Positions 33,277 through 40,512 of a stretch of DNA of 40,512 nucleotides are shown piece after piece. The position numbers were made by a program, and so were the translations under genes. Under the pieces are notes generated by a model that was not told the DNA's origin, did not search any database, and saw only the letters and a program-made list of their open reading frames with translations. This DNA comes from Kroppenstedtia sanguinis (GTDB taxonomy: Bacteria; Bacillota; Bacilli; Thermoactinomycetales; DSM-45169), in contig NZ_JBNPXF010000029.1 of assembly GCF_050433445.1 (NCBI RefSeq), positions 1 to 40,512 on the forward strand. The letters run 5' to 3'. Each line of letters starts with the position of its first letter. The stretch's first letter is position 1.

Positions 33277-34527
33277 TCAGATCGCCGCCACTGGGGTCAC
33301 TTGTTGCGATTCATCCAGGTGACGGGTGGGGCCGAAGACTTCATAGTGAATCCGGTCCTCCTCCACGTCCCACTCTTTCAATAGCCGATACATCGCTTTC
33401 ATGAAGGGAAGAGGTCCGCAGAGGTAGAAATCTCCTCGATGGTCAGGCAGAATGCTTTGCAGCCAGGGGCCGTCGATCCAACCTTCCTTGTCAAAGCGAC
33501 CTTCCAACCGGTCCTGTTCTGTCGGCTGTTCATAGCAGACAAAGGAACGGAATCGAGGATGGTCTTTCACCAATGTGTCTACGTAATCCCTCATGGCATG
33601 GACATCCCCGTTGAGTGCCGCATGGATATAGGTCACATCGCGTTCCACCTGTTGCTCCGCCAACGTGGTCAGCATACTGATCATCGGCGTCAACCCCACA
33701 CCCCCGCTCAGGAGAATGATCGGTTCCGTACCTTCCTTTTTGAGGGTGAAGTCTCCTGCCGGTGCTGTCAATTCCACCTGATCTCCTACCTGGATATTCC
33801 GGTGCAGATAGGTGGAGACCGTACCCGCCGGTTTTCCATCTCCACCATCCTCCCGCTTCACGCTGATCCGGAAGGTATCCTTGCCCGGAGAGTCGGAAAG
33901 AGTGTAATGGCGGAGGGAGATATACTCATCTCCTGGGATTCGGACCCGAACTGTAATATACTGTCCAGGTTGGAAAAGTGGTAGCGGCCCGCCATCTTGG
34001 GGTTTGAGATAGAAGGAGGTGATCACTTCACTTTCCTTCACCTTGCGATCCACCGTGAATTCCCGGAACCCGTCCCAGCCGCCGAGCTGTTTGCGGGCGG
34101 TATCATACATCCCCTTTTCCACTTGGATGAAAACATCGGCGATGGCATCGTAGGCCTGTTCCCAGGCAGCGATCACCTCATCCGTAGCCGCTTCTCCCAG
34201 CACATTCCGGATGGCCCACAGCAGATTCTCACCTACGATGGGGTAATGTTCCGGGCGGACTCCCAAGGCCCGGTGTTTATGGGCAATCCGTTCCACCACC
34301 GGCAGGATCTCTTCCAGGCGGTCGATGTGGGCAGCCGCCGCATACACTGTATCCGCCAGTGCCTGGGGTTGTTTCCCTTCCCGCTGGTTAGAGCGATTGA
34401 AAATATTGTACAATTCGGGGTGGCGGGAAAACATTCGTTGATAAAATTGCTGGGTAATCTTAGCACCCTGTTCTTTCAAAACCGGAGCGGTACTCTTGAT
34501 GATCTCCATGGTTTTAGGATCCAACAT
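33277..34527 (-). CDS. hmp: Flavohemoglobin, nitric oxide dioxygenase
   Basis: 416 residues. The globin domain (1-140) has the proximal His 85 (IAHKHRALGV), distal Tyr 29 and Gln 53. The FAD domain follows with RHYTLSDSP (FAD) and GTVSTYLH, and the NAD domain with LLSGGVGLTPMISML, FYLCGPLPFMKAMYRLL and YEVFGP near the end. It converts NO and O2 to nitrate in the cytosol. GAGGGGG precedes the ATG. A Crp/Fnr-type box lies 21 bp before the start, and a Crp/Fnr regulator is transcribed divergently, so it is probably NO-controlled. Confidence 0.95.
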   Translation of the reverse strand: MLDPKTMEIIKSTAPVLKEQGAKITQQFYQRMFSRHPELYNIFNRSNQREGKQPQALADTVYAAAAHIDRLEEILPVVERIAHKHRALGVRPEHYPIVGENLLWAIRNVLGEAATDEVIAAWEQAYDAIADVFIQVEKGMYDTARKQLGGWDGFREFTVDRKVKESEVITSFYLKPQDGGPLPLFQPGQYITVRVRIPGDEYISLRHYTLSDSPGKDTFRISVKREDGGDGKPAGTVSTYLHRNIQVGDQVELTAPAGDFTLKKEGTEPIILLSGGVGLTPMISMLTTLAEQQVERDVTYIHAALNGDVHAMRDYVDTLVKDHPRFRSFVCYEQPTEQDRLEGRFDKEGWIDGPWLQSILPDHRGDFYLCGPLPFMKAMYRLLKEWDVEEDRIHYEVFGPTRHLDESQQVTPVAAI

Positions 34528-34547
34528 GATCTGCGCCCCCTCATGGT

Positions 34548-34561
34548 TTGATTAAAATCAT
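34548..34561. promoter_or_regulatory. Crp/Fnr-type operator between hmp and its divergent regulator
   Basis: TTGAT-TAAA-ATCAT matches the FNR/NnrR consensus TTGAT-N4-ATCAA at 9 of 10 positions. It is the only such site in the 118-bp divergent gap. Confidence 0.65.
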
Positions 34562-34645
34562 CCCTTTCATCTTCAACCATAACCGAGGAGGCGATTTCCA
34601 GCTGTGATTTGAAGCACACCAACTATGACAATGAGGTGAAACCAT

Positions 34646-35146
34646 TTGCAACTGCATCGGGGAGAAATCTTATTCCGCCAGGGAGAGATGGGTCCCCTAT
34701 ACCAATTGGAAAGCGGACTGCTCAAAGTCCTCCGCATCCGACCCGATGGTTCTTCCCTCCTGTTCAATCTGCTCGTTCCGGGAGAGATGTTCCCTCATCA
34801 CTCCCTGATCAGCCCACAACCCTACTTCGCCACTTGTATCGCCGTCACCGATAGCCGCGTGAAGCTTATCCCCGCCGAATCCTGGTACGAAAATCTAAAG
34901 CGGGATCCGATCCAATACCGGGACGTAGCCCTCTCCCTTCAGAACACGCTTCGGCTGATTCAACAACGGATGGCCTTTGCCACCGCCCCCACTTCCTCCC
35001 GGATCCCCCTGTTTCGCGAATGGTTGTCCCAACACTTCCAGGAACAACCGGTGGAACAACTCCTGACCCAGGAAGAGATCGGTCAGCTGGTGGGGATGAG
35101 CCGGGAAACGGTTAACCGACAACTACGGAAAGAGAATCAAAAATGA
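34646..35146 (+). CDS. Crp/Fnr-family transcription regulator, probable NO sensor
   Basis: 166 residues, somewhat short at the N-terminus. Cyclic-nucleotide-binding-like beta roll (GEILFRQGEMGPLYQLESGLLKV ... LVPGEMF), long dimer helix (YRDVALSLQNTLRLIQQRMA) and a winged helix with recognition helix MSRETVNRQLRK. Only one Cys is present, so an FNR-type Fe-S cluster is excluded; a haem-based NO sensor like DNR/NnrR is a reasonable guess from the divergent hmp. Start is TTG 34646 with GAGGTG 9 nt upstream; the in-frame ATGs upstream run into stops. Confidence 0.8.
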   Translation: MQLHRGEILFRQGEMGPLYQLESGLLKVLRIRPDGSSLLFNLLVPGEMFPHHSLISPQPYFATCIAVTDSRVKLIPAESWYENLKRDPIQYRDVALSLQNTLRLIQQRMAFATAPTSSRIPLFREWLSQHFQEQPVEQLLTQEEIGQLVGMSRETVNRQLRKENQK

Positions 35147-35184
35147 ACCCCGGTCCAGGAACGACCGGGGTTTCTATCCATATC

Positions 35185-36177
35185 TTATTTTCCATATTGG
35201 TGGCGCGTGTTCAGGATCGTCTGGATCTGCTCCCGGGAAGTTTCCGCCACCACCTGGAGCATGGTACGAACCTCCACACTTCCCTGTTCAGAAACCAAGT
35301 GATGATTCATCGCTTCAGGAACTGCTTCTAACTGGTGCAGGATATGTTCCCGCAACAGGCGGAACATTTGCACCTCCACATGAACAGGCCGGTTGCTGTA
35401 GCTCAGACTCTCGGCCCACTCGTCAGGGTCATAGAGAGGAATGGTGTAGGCTCGTCCGTTTTCCGCCATCGCCCATTTGATCCGTTGCATCATCTCCAAA
35501 TCAAAGTCAACAATTTGCAGGATCAGCTGCCGCAGGGACTCTCCCTCCGGTGTGGTCAAATCCAGGTCCTCCTCCAACCCCATGACCGCCACTTCCAGTA
35601 AATCGGGCCCTTTGTTATAGAGATCGATCACCTCTTCATCGGTCAGGCGCAGACTCTCATGAAGGGACACCTCATACCTGTCAGGGTCATGCATTTTCAG
35701 CACTTGTTCCACCCCAGGTGTCTCCTCCAGGAGCAGGTCAGGGATTCCAAAAGCGGCTAACCGCTCTTGGGAAACCAACAAATCCTCGCCAGGGAAATGA
35801 AGTCCCTCCCCCTGCTCCACCTCCCGGATCTCGTAAGATGGAGAGGTCTCCGTCTCAGATCCTCGGGTCTCCATCAGATCGGCGGGTTCCTCCTCTATCC
35901 CCGATGGAACCCCTTCCGTCTCTATATCTTCTGCAGGTAGCAGAGACGCAGCCGTCTCCTCGGACCCGCCGTCTCCCTCCTGTTCCAGCAGTGCGGCCAC
36001 ATCCAGCTCCGGATCCGTGGTCAAAAACAGGATGCCTCCATCTGGAGTGAACAGCCGAGCTGTCCCTTGTTCAGGATCATATGAGAAGGGGTTAAACCTC
36101 AGCATATCCCGATAAAAGATCAAACTTCTGTCCAAATCGATCACACGTAAAACATACAGTAGTATTGCATCGCTCAC
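35185..36177 (-). CDS. Glyoxalase-like (VOC) N-terminal domain with an acidic C-terminal extension
   Basis: 330 residues. Residues 1-50 read as half a VOC module (AILLYVLRVIDLDRSLIFYRDMLRF...TARLFTPDGGILFLTT). A very acidic Glu/Asp/Ser/Thr linker follows (about 55-140), then a helical region with no recognised family. GTG 36177 is the start: AAAGGAGAGG lies 6 nt before it, and a promoter sits just upstream. The open frame runs on to 36342 into a MITE, but that part is untranslated leader. Function unknown; a binding rather than enzymatic role is likely because only one VOC half is seen. Confidence 0.65.
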   Translation of the reverse strand: MSDAILLYVLRVIDLDRSLIFYRDMLRFNPFSYDPEQGTARLFTPDGGILFLTTDPELDVAALLEQEGDGGSEETAASLLPAEDIETEGVPSGIEEEPADLMETRGSETETSPSYEIREVEQGEGLHFPGEDLLVSQERLAAFGIPDLLLEETPGVEQVLKMHDPDRYEVSLHESLRLTDEEVIDLYNKGPDLLEVAVMGLEEDLDLTTPEGESLRQLILQIVDFDLEMMQRIKWAMAENGRAYTIPLYDPDEWAESLSYSNRPVHVEVQMFRLLREHILHQLEAVPEAMNHHLVSEQGSVEVRTMLQVVAETSREQIQTILNTRHQYGK

Positions 36178-36216
36178 TGCGACCTCTCCTTTATACTCAG
36201 ATTTCCTTTCCAGGAT

Positions 36217-36246
36217 TTTATACAATGGATTTCCCGGTTTTGTAAA
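36217..36246 (-). promoter_or_regulatory. Promoter of the acidic VOC gene
   Basis: Minus strand TTTACA (36246-36241), 18 nt, TATAAA (36222-36217), 40 bp before the GTG start. Confidence 0.55.
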
Positions 36247-36321
36247 ATCAATGTAACAGAAGTACTCTCCACGGTTCAACGATTTCCAATAACTTGGTAA
36301 CACATGAACTGGATAAACAAT

Positions 36322-36539
36322 CAGGTCTGTTGATAACCCCATGGCTGTTGATTGCCTAAAGTGAGTGATAGGAACAAAACGATCTTTTCGCTCTTCCCAT
36401 GCCCCTATCGTAAAATATCGCTTGAGGGGACGGGGATGGGGGGACGGCTACGATCTCTTGCAAAGAACGCAAAGGCTCTTCACCGTCTCCCCATCCCGAC
36501 CTTAGTTCCTACCTAAAATACGGTTAATCAACACACCTG
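36322..36539 (+). mobile_element. MITE copy C (218 bp)
   Basis: Left end CAGGTCTGTTGATAACC, right end read inward CAGGTGTGTTGATTAACC; core hairpin as in copy A (CGATCTCTTGCAAAGAACGC). A partial second left end, GGCTGTTGATT, at 36343 suggests an internal duplication. The flanks ATAAACAAT and TTCAAAAAT agree at only 6 of 9 positions, so no clear target duplication; it is probably the oldest copy. It lies upstream of the acidic VOC gene and downstream of bdbC. Confidence 0.75.
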
Positions 36540-36551
36540 TTCAAAAATAAA

Positions 36552-36574
36552 GAGTGCCCCAAAAAGAGGCACCC
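36552..36574 (-). terminator. Terminator of the bdb operon
   Basis: Minus strand GGTGCCTC-TTTTT-GGGGCACTC followed by TTTATTTTT, 8 bp after the bdbC stop. Confidence 0.75.
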
Positions 36575-36581
36575 GGTCACC

Positions 36582-36998
36582 TTAATCCGCTTCTCTCCGA
36601 CCAATCCACAACAAAGAAAAAATCAGGATAAACGCCGTCAATGCCAAAAACGGGATCGTGATGAAACCGAGCCAGTTGATATACTCTCCGCTGCAGGGGA
36701 TCCCTTGGGTACACCCTGCCACTTCGGCCAGCCCCGGAACTTTCTGTTGGGCATAATGAAAGAGTGAAACACCGGCACCGATGATGCAGAAGGGCAAAGC
36801 GTAAGCTGTGATGAATCGATCCCCGCGATAGCTGGCAATCCCCAGAAGCAACGCGAGGGGATACATCAGGATTCGCTGATACCAACACAACTCACAGGGA
36901 ATAAATCCTGCCACCTCGCTGAACCAAAGGCTACCACCTACGGCAATTAATGACACCAACCATGCCAGGTAGAGGCTATAGTTTTTGACCCAAGACAC
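36582..36998 (-). CDS. bdbC: Disulfide bond formation protein BdbC (DsbB-like)
   Basis: 138 residues, four membrane helices. The quinone-linked pair is CELC (Cys 35, Cys 38) and the second periplasmic-side pair Cys 96 and Cys 102 (GCTQGIPCSGEY). BdbC reoxidises BdbD and passes electrons to menaquinone. It follows bdbD by 30 bp on the same strand, ending in its own terminator, so the redox pair is one operon. Confidence 0.92.
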   Translation of the reverse strand: MSWVKNYSLYLAWLVSLIAVGGSLWFSEVAGFIPCELCWYQRILMYPLALLLGIASYRGDRFITAYALPFCIIGAGVSLFHYAQQKVPGLAEVAGCTQGIPCSGEYINWLGFITIPFLALTAFILIFSLLWIGRREAD

Positions 36999-37028
36999 AG
37001 CTCTCTTCTCCCTTTCTCCCTTGAAAGG

Positions 37029-37742
37029 TTATTTCGCTTTTTTTAATTCTTCTTCAATCATCTGTTTGATCCCTTCATAATCCAGGCTGTCAGGTACTGG
37101 CTTCCCATTGATAAACAGGGCGGGCACCGATTGAACACCGGACTGGATCCCAATCTCCTTGTCTTTTTCCACTTGTGACTTGAAAGATTCTTTGTCAATC
37201 GCTTTCGCCAGCTCACCGTGGTCGATCCCTGGTGCCGCTTGCTTGGCCAATTTCACCAGAAACTCCGGAGTCGCCCAGGTTTCTCTCTCATCACCCTGGT
37301 GCTCGTAAATCGTTTCATGAAACTTCCAGAAGGCTGCCGGATCTTGCTCATAGACGGCTTCTCCCGCGATTCCCGCCGTGATCGAGTCTTCACCGAGAAA
37401 TTGATTATTAATAAAGTAGAAACCGGCTTTGTCGTTGTCCAAGTAGTCCTTTTTCAGCTGGGGATAGATCTCATCCGCAAACCTTTTACAGGTGGGACAT
37501 TTATAATCGCCAAACTCCACGATCCGGACTGGTGCATCCTCATTCCCCAATACAGGCTGTTTGTCATAGGCAAACACCTTCTCATCCATCGTCGCCTCCT
37601 GACTTAGCCCCTCCTCCTTTTCATTCCCGCTGATCAGGTTGTTCACCAAGGCATACACACCTAATCCGAGAAAGAGAACGATCACCGTCACCAAGGTCAG
37701 AGTCTGCATCCGGTTGGATTGGGTCTGCTTTTTCTTTCCCAT
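37029..37742 (-). CDS. bdbD: Thiol-disulfide oxidoreductase BdbD (DsbA-like)
   Basis: 237 residues. One N-terminal membrane anchor (about 12-35), then a thioredoxin fold with the active site CPTC (Cys 82, Cys 85; GDYKCPTCKRF), a helical insert and the cis-Pro loop VQSVPALFING. It oxidises exported proteins outside the membrane and is recycled by BdbC, the next gene. AGGAGGAAAACC before the ATG. Competence pilins and other disulfide proteins are the usual targets. Confidence 0.92.
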   Translation of the reverse strand: MGKKKQTQSNRMQTLTLVTVIVLFLGLGVYALVNNLISGNEKEEGLSQEATMDEKVFAYDKQPVLGNEDAPVRIVEFGDYKCPTCKRFADEIYPQLKKDYLDNDKAGFYFINNQFLGEDSITAGIAGEAVYEQDPAAFWKFHETIYEHQGDERETWATPEFLVKLAKQAAPGIDHGELAKAIDKESFKSQVEKDKEIGIQSGVQSVPALFINGKPVPDSLDYEGIKQMIEEELKKAK

Positions 37743-37857
37743 CCGGTTTTCCTCCTTCGTTCTGCTATCGAAAACCCAGGTTCATTCCTTTCCCATCATA
37801 CCGTTGATGTCAAGCCATTTCAATAAATGAGATCACGCCGTCATAGAGTCCTCAAAC

Positions 37858-37921
37858 CCGAACAACCACCCGAACTGCCGGGGTGGTTTCGGCCATTCAC
37901 TTGCAGGGGATTCTCCCCTGC
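37858..37921. other. Two hairpins in the gap between bdbD and the MFS gene
   Basis: An imperfect GC-rich stem (ACCACCC/GGGTGGT, 37864-37888) and a perfect 8-bp stem GCAGGGGA/TCCCCTGC (37903-37921). Neither has a T tract. They mark the end of the GC-rich sequence before the AT-rich cluster and may terminate the MFS transcript. Confidence 0.4.
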
Positions 37922-37952
37922 TAAATCACTGTGACAGGATGACGGTGATATT

Positions 37953-39134
37953 TCAACATCTATTCTTTTTCATGAACCAATACTGGAATACCGCAATCAA
38001 ACCCAATAAAGCGGCTAATAGGATGAACAGTGCAGATACTGGAACAACTTTATACAAACCGGCGACCATCGCACCGAGAGCCATGCCAAAATAACGTACG
38101 AAATTAAATAGTCCCAACGCAGTTCCCCGATGCTCCTCATATTCATTGCTGATGAGGGTGGCTAATAAAGGAGGAGAGAAACCGACGGTCAGTCCGTAGA
38201 CAAACAATACGATACCCAATCCGATGATCGTTTGCTCATGCAAGATGCCAAACAACATGACTTGCGCAGGCATACATATTAAAACAGCGATAAACAACAA
38301 CTGCAGTGACATCTTTTTCTGCATTCTTTTAAACAACAAGCTCCCCATAATCATGCTGAGAGTTAATGGTAAGTACAACATGCCGATAACCTGCAAAGAG
38401 ACCCGATAATGATCACTTAAAAGTACGGGCAAATACACGAGAATCGCAAAATAGATCAGGAATATGAAAAAACCTAGTATCATGGTTCCCGTACCTGTAG
38501 GGTTCGAAAAAACGGAAACATACTTTTCCCTAATATGATAGGACTTCGCTGAGCTGTTCTTTGTTTGCTCCTCTGAAAGGAAGTAACCCAACAGAATAAG
38601 TAACATAATTGAGAGGAAGAAAAGAAACAGGAAAATCCCCGTGTATCCATAATACTGACCAAGCACGCCGCCTAAGATCGGCGCAACCGCCGGAGCGAGA
38701 GTGAGGAGGATCTGGTAAGTCCCCATCGCATTGCCTCGCTCTTCCCCTTCAAATAATTGTGCAATCATATTCACCGCTACCAAAGGGATCATGGCTGTTC
38801 CAATGGCCTGAGCCATCCTGAAGATCATAAATACCAAGAACTGTGTGGAGAATGCACAAACCAATGTGGAAATATTCGTTATAATCAAGCTACTCATCAA
38901 CAGTCTCTTTTGATTTTTAGAATCAATGAATGTTCCTAGAATAATCTGCATCACAGCTGTAATGAAGATGAAGCTACTGACGGTGAAATTCACCCAGTTT
39001 AATGAAACCCCGAAAGTATCCCGAATCAAGGGAATTATAGGTGAGTAGATGTTTTGATTTAAGGAAGCGAAAAACGTACCGATGCTTAATAAATATAAGA
39101 CAAGTACTTTATTTTGGATTCCTTTCCCTTTCAT
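37953..39134 (-). CDS. MFS drug exporter (DHA1-type)
   Basis: 393 residues, twelve membrane helices. LYLLSIGTFFASLNQNIYSPIIPLI opens helix 1, and helix 4-5 holds MAQAIGTAMIPLVAVNMIAQLF...GTYQILLTLAPAVAPILGG, like the DHA1 antiporter motif C. It should pump a hydrophobic compound out by H+ exchange. ATG 39134 has GAGAGGTGG upstream and follows the MarR stop by 13 nt; ATG 39158 overlaps the MarR gene. Base composition is AT-richer than the neighbours to the left, which suggests transfer together with its regulator. Confidence 0.85.
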   Translation of the reverse strand: MKGKGIQNKVLVLYLLSIGTFFASLNQNIYSPIIPLIRDTFGVSLNWVNFTVSSFIFITAVMQIILGTFIDSKNQKRLLMSSLIITNISTLVCAFSTQFLVFMIFRMAQAIGTAMIPLVAVNMIAQLFEGEERGNAMGTYQILLTLAPAVAPILGGVLGQYYGYTGIFLFLFFLSIMLLILLGYFLSEEQTKNSSAKSYHIREKYVSVFSNPTGTGTMILGFFIFLIYFAILVYLPVLLSDHYRVSLQVIGMLYLPLTLSMIMGSLLFKRMQKKMSLQLLFIAVLICMPAQVMLFGILHEQTIIGLGIVLFVYGLTVGFSPPLLATLISNEYEEHRGTALGLFNFVRYFGMALGAMVAGLYKVVPVSALFILLAALLGLIAVFQYWFMKKNRC

Positions 39135-39147
39135 CCTTTCCACCTCT

Positions 39148-39621
39148 CTATATCCCATTACTTTCTATTTCGTCGGTAACGCCATTTAAAAAAGTGGTGA
39201 TCGTTTCCAAATCAGGGTCATCAAACCTTTCTAAAATACGGAGATATCGGTTTCTCGCTTGTTCGTGTAACCGCTCATGAATCATCGCCAACTCCTCACC
39301 GTTTTCGGTCAGCTTATAGTAGATTTCTTTTCTGTTCCCTGCTCGTTGAGTTTTTTGAATCACATCGTGATCTAATAATTTTTTTGCCGCTTTGGTGATG
39401 GCTGGCATCGATACATTTAGTCGGCCGGATAAGAAAGTGTTGTTCGCCATCCCTTGTTCTTTAATTGCAGCAATCAAGTGTAATTGAGTAAGTGTCCATT
39501 CGAAAACCCGAGCTTCATCTTCATCTCTTACGCTGACCTTCTTAGCCCTTTTCCTTTGTGCTTCTTCTCGTACGGTGATCAATCTTTGCAATGCTTCCAA
39601 AACCCGTTCTTTTTCATCCAT
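39148..39621 (-). CDS. MarR-family regulator of the MFS exporter
   Basis: 157 residues. Winged helix: MANNTFLSGRLNVSMPAITKAAKKLLDHDVIQKTQRAGNRKEIYYKLTENGEEL with long flanking helices for dimer formation. ATG 39621 has AAGGAGGG 7 nt upstream; the longer frame reads through the promoter. It overlies a perfect 11-bp palindrome in its own promoter and is followed by the exporter, so it probably represses both until a ligand binds. Confidence 0.88.
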   Translation of the reverse strand: MDEKERVLEALQRLITVREEAQRKRAKKVSVRDEDEARVFEWTLTQLHLIAAIKEQGMANNTFLSGRLNVSMPAITKAAKKLLDHDVIQKTQRAGNRKEIYYKLTENGEELAMIHERLHEQARNRYLRILERFDDPDLETITTFLNGVTDEIESNGI

Positions 39622-39638
39622 GGGTATCCCTCCTTCGT

Positions 39639-39696
39639 GTATCGTTATTGTTAACTGATTAATAATAACGATACAGTACTGTACATCCATTGTCAA
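39639..39696 (-). promoter_or_regulatory. Promoter and operator of the marR-MFS operon
   Basis: Minus strand TTGACA (39696-39691), 17 nt, TATCGT (39673-39668). The perfect repeat GTATCGTTATT (39639-39649)/AATAACGATAC (39664-39674) covers the -10. A second 12-bp palindrome TACAGTACTGTA (39672-39683) fills the spacer. Confidence 0.75.
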
Positions 39697-39752
39697 AGGG
39701 AATGTGAAATCCCACCCCCATCGACACAGACAGCACTCATTCACAATGCTTC

Positions 39753-39818
39753 TAGACATTCCCGCAAATAGCTGTTACTATAAGAAGGTTACCTAAGCTA
39801 ATTGTTACCTAAGATAAC
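39753..39818 (+). promoter_or_regulatory. Promoter and double operator of the second marR gene
   Basis: TAGACA (39753-39758), 17 nt, TACTAT (39776-39781). Just after, GTTACCTAAG occurs twice in direct repeat with a 16-bp period (39788-39797 and 39804-39813), each followed by a TAA half making a weak palindrome (GTTA...TAAC). A repressor here would sit over the start of transcription. Confidence 0.7.
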
Positions 39819-39828
39819 TATTTAAGAG

Positions 39829-40257
39829 GTGATTTTCATCCATACTTCGGTCAGGCTCTTTCATCAACTGATCACGTTATATCGCCCCTTTGAAAAACAG
39901 CTGAATATACAGCTGAACAAACACCATCTGCATCGGGCACAATGGACCACTTTATATTATTTATATAATTTTGGGCCCTCAACCAATGGTGAGATCTCCT
40001 ACTATCAAGGTGTGGAAAAACCCACTATCACCAGAACCCTTGCTAGCTTGGAAGAACTGGGGTATGTGGTTCAGACAGTAGGTAAAGACAAACGCGAAAA
40101 ACGAATGCAGATCACCAAGCTTGGCCAGGAGGTCTATGAGCATGTCCGTGTCCCCGTAGACGAATTGGAAAAGGAGATTTTATCCGGTATATCTGAAGAA
40201 GAACAGCTGGAGATCATTCGGATAATGGAGATCATGCGCAACAATATTCGAAAGTGA
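39829..40257 (+). CDS. MarR-family regulator
   Basis: 142 residues. SVRLFHQLITLYRPFEKQLNIQL forms the N-terminal helix; the winged helix is NGEISYYQGVEKPTITRTLASLEELGYVVQTVGKDKREKRMQITKLG. The start is unclear: GTG 39829 overlaps the AAGAGG it would need, and no other start codon is near, so an ATT or ATC could be used. Its stop overlaps the next gene, an MFS transporter. Two repeated operators upstream suggest autorepression. Confidence 0.82.
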   Translation: MIFIHTSVRLFHQLITLYRPFEKQLNIQLNKHHLHRAQWTTLYYLYNFGPSTNGEISYYQGVEKPTITRTLASLEELGYVVQTVGKDKREKRMQITKLGQEVYEHVRVPVDELEKEILSGISEEEQLEIIRIMEIMRNNIRK

Positions 40258-40268
40258 GGAGACCCTTC

Positions 40269-40426
40269 GTGGAAGGAAAAGCAAAATTATGGACAAAGGA
40301 TTTTGTCATCATATCAGCGACAAATTTTTTCTTGTATTTAGTGTTTTATTTATTGTTGGTGACCATGGCGGTCTTCGCGGTGGAGAAGTATCATGCCTCA
40401 GAAAGTGAGGCCGGACTGGTTGGTCT
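40269..40426 (+). pseudogene. MFS transporter, cut off by an insertion sequence
   Basis: MEGKAKLWTKDFVIISATNFFLYLVFYLLLVTMAVFAVEKY...SEAGLVG is the first helix and loop of an MFS protein; after 52 residues the sequence changes into the end of an IS3-type element. GTG 40269 has GAGGAG 7 nt upstream. It was co-transcribed with the marR gene before it. The rest of the gene, if present, would lie beyond the element, outside the window. Confidence 0.8.
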
Positions 40427-40512
40427 TGACCCCGTCAAGTAGACAATGAAAAAAGAACGGTTATGCGGCGACTTTTTCCCGATGCTCAACAGGGGAAAAG
40501 TCGCCCAATTTT
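40427..40512 (-). mobile_element. IS3-family insertion sequence, one end only
   Basis: The end TGACCCCGTCAAGTAGACA, starting at 40427, is typical of IS3-family elements. It is followed inward by the 3' end of a transposase gene. The other end lies outside the window, so the target duplication cannot be checked. Confidence 0.8.
40461..40512 (-). CDS. IS3-family transposase (OrfB), C-terminal 16 residues only
   Basis: Read inward from the window edge the frame is KLGDFSPVEHREKVAA followed by a stop. The LG-x-x-SP-x-E-x-R ending is a hallmark of IS3-family integrase-type transposases. Everything else of the gene is beyond the window. Confidence 0.75.
   Translation of the reverse strand, partial: KLGDFSPVEHREKVAA

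Noticed and set aside
36178..36342. N-terminal extension of the acidic VOC protein
   Set aside because: A ribosome site with GTG at 36177 and a promoter at 36217-36246 show that this stretch is upstream of the gene; the first codons would come from the MITE.
37903..37921. Intrinsic terminator after the MFS gene
   Set aside because: The 8-bp stem is perfect but has no T tract in either direction, so I list it only as a hairpin.
1..40512. CRISPR arrays, tRNA or rRNA genes
   Set aside because: No regularly spaced direct repeats and no tRNA- or rRNA-like sequence were seen on either strand. The recurrent CAGG..TGTTGATTA sequences are dispersed, have inverted ends and target duplications, and are not an array.

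Overview
The window most likely comes from a moderately GC-rich Firmicute of the Thermoactinomycetaceae. The best single clue is a secreted subtilase at 22070-23245 that reads like thermitase along its whole length. Strong AGGAGG-type ribosome sites, frequent GTG and TTG starts, a BdbC/BdbD pair and an Erm methyltransferase with an ermD-type leader also fit. No rRNA or tRNA is present, so the placement is an inference.

Positions 1-20.4 kb form an accessory block. It opens with a PrsW-type membrane protease fused to a C-terminal PD-(D/E)XK nuclease-like domain and followed by a probable immunity gene (57-3172), then a frameshifted S9 peptidase. Next comes a complete four-gene Wadjet/MksBEFG anti-plasmid operon in the order jetD-jetA-jetB-jetC (5222-12990, minus strand), all genes overlapping. 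A convincing promoter plus terminator for a short RNA lies just beyond jetD. From 14.5 to 18 kb are three decayed genes: a DMT-type exporter, a PLD-DEAD helicase and a MazG-like pyrophosphatase, the last two once a coupled pair. An intact RelE-like/UvrD helicase fusion follows.

Scattered through the window are four copies of a non-coding element with inverted ends of the form CAGG..TGTTGATTA. Two copies have perfect 9-bp target duplications, one has an 8-of-9 duplication, and one has none that is clear. They come in two internal types with the same ends, so they behave as MITEs. Two of them flank one of a pair of paralogous 102-residue membrane proteins or lie near the other.

Positions 22-37.8 kb are mostly ordinary chromosome: thermitase, a DUF3179 protein, GNAT acetyltransferase, inositol monophosphatase, nitroreductase, TspO, a FosB-like VOC protein, HAD phosphatase, Erm, DUF3891, PNPOx-like, DUF421, flavohemoglobin with a divergent Crp/Fnr regulator, an acidic VOC protein, and BdbC/BdbD. 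Two points stand out. The DUF3179 reading frame has a single in-frame TGA exactly at the first Cys of its Cys-x-x-Cys motif, followed by a SECIS-like hairpin, so it is probably a selenoprotein. The erm gene has a 280-nt leader with promoter, the leader peptide MASIRLRFFFER, two terminators and an antiterminator pairing.

Positions 37.9-40.5 kb are visibly more AT-rich and look acquired: a drug-type MFS exporter with its MarR regulator and palindromic operator, then a second MarR regulator with two repeated operators and a second MFS gene cut off by the end of an IS3-family element at the window edge.
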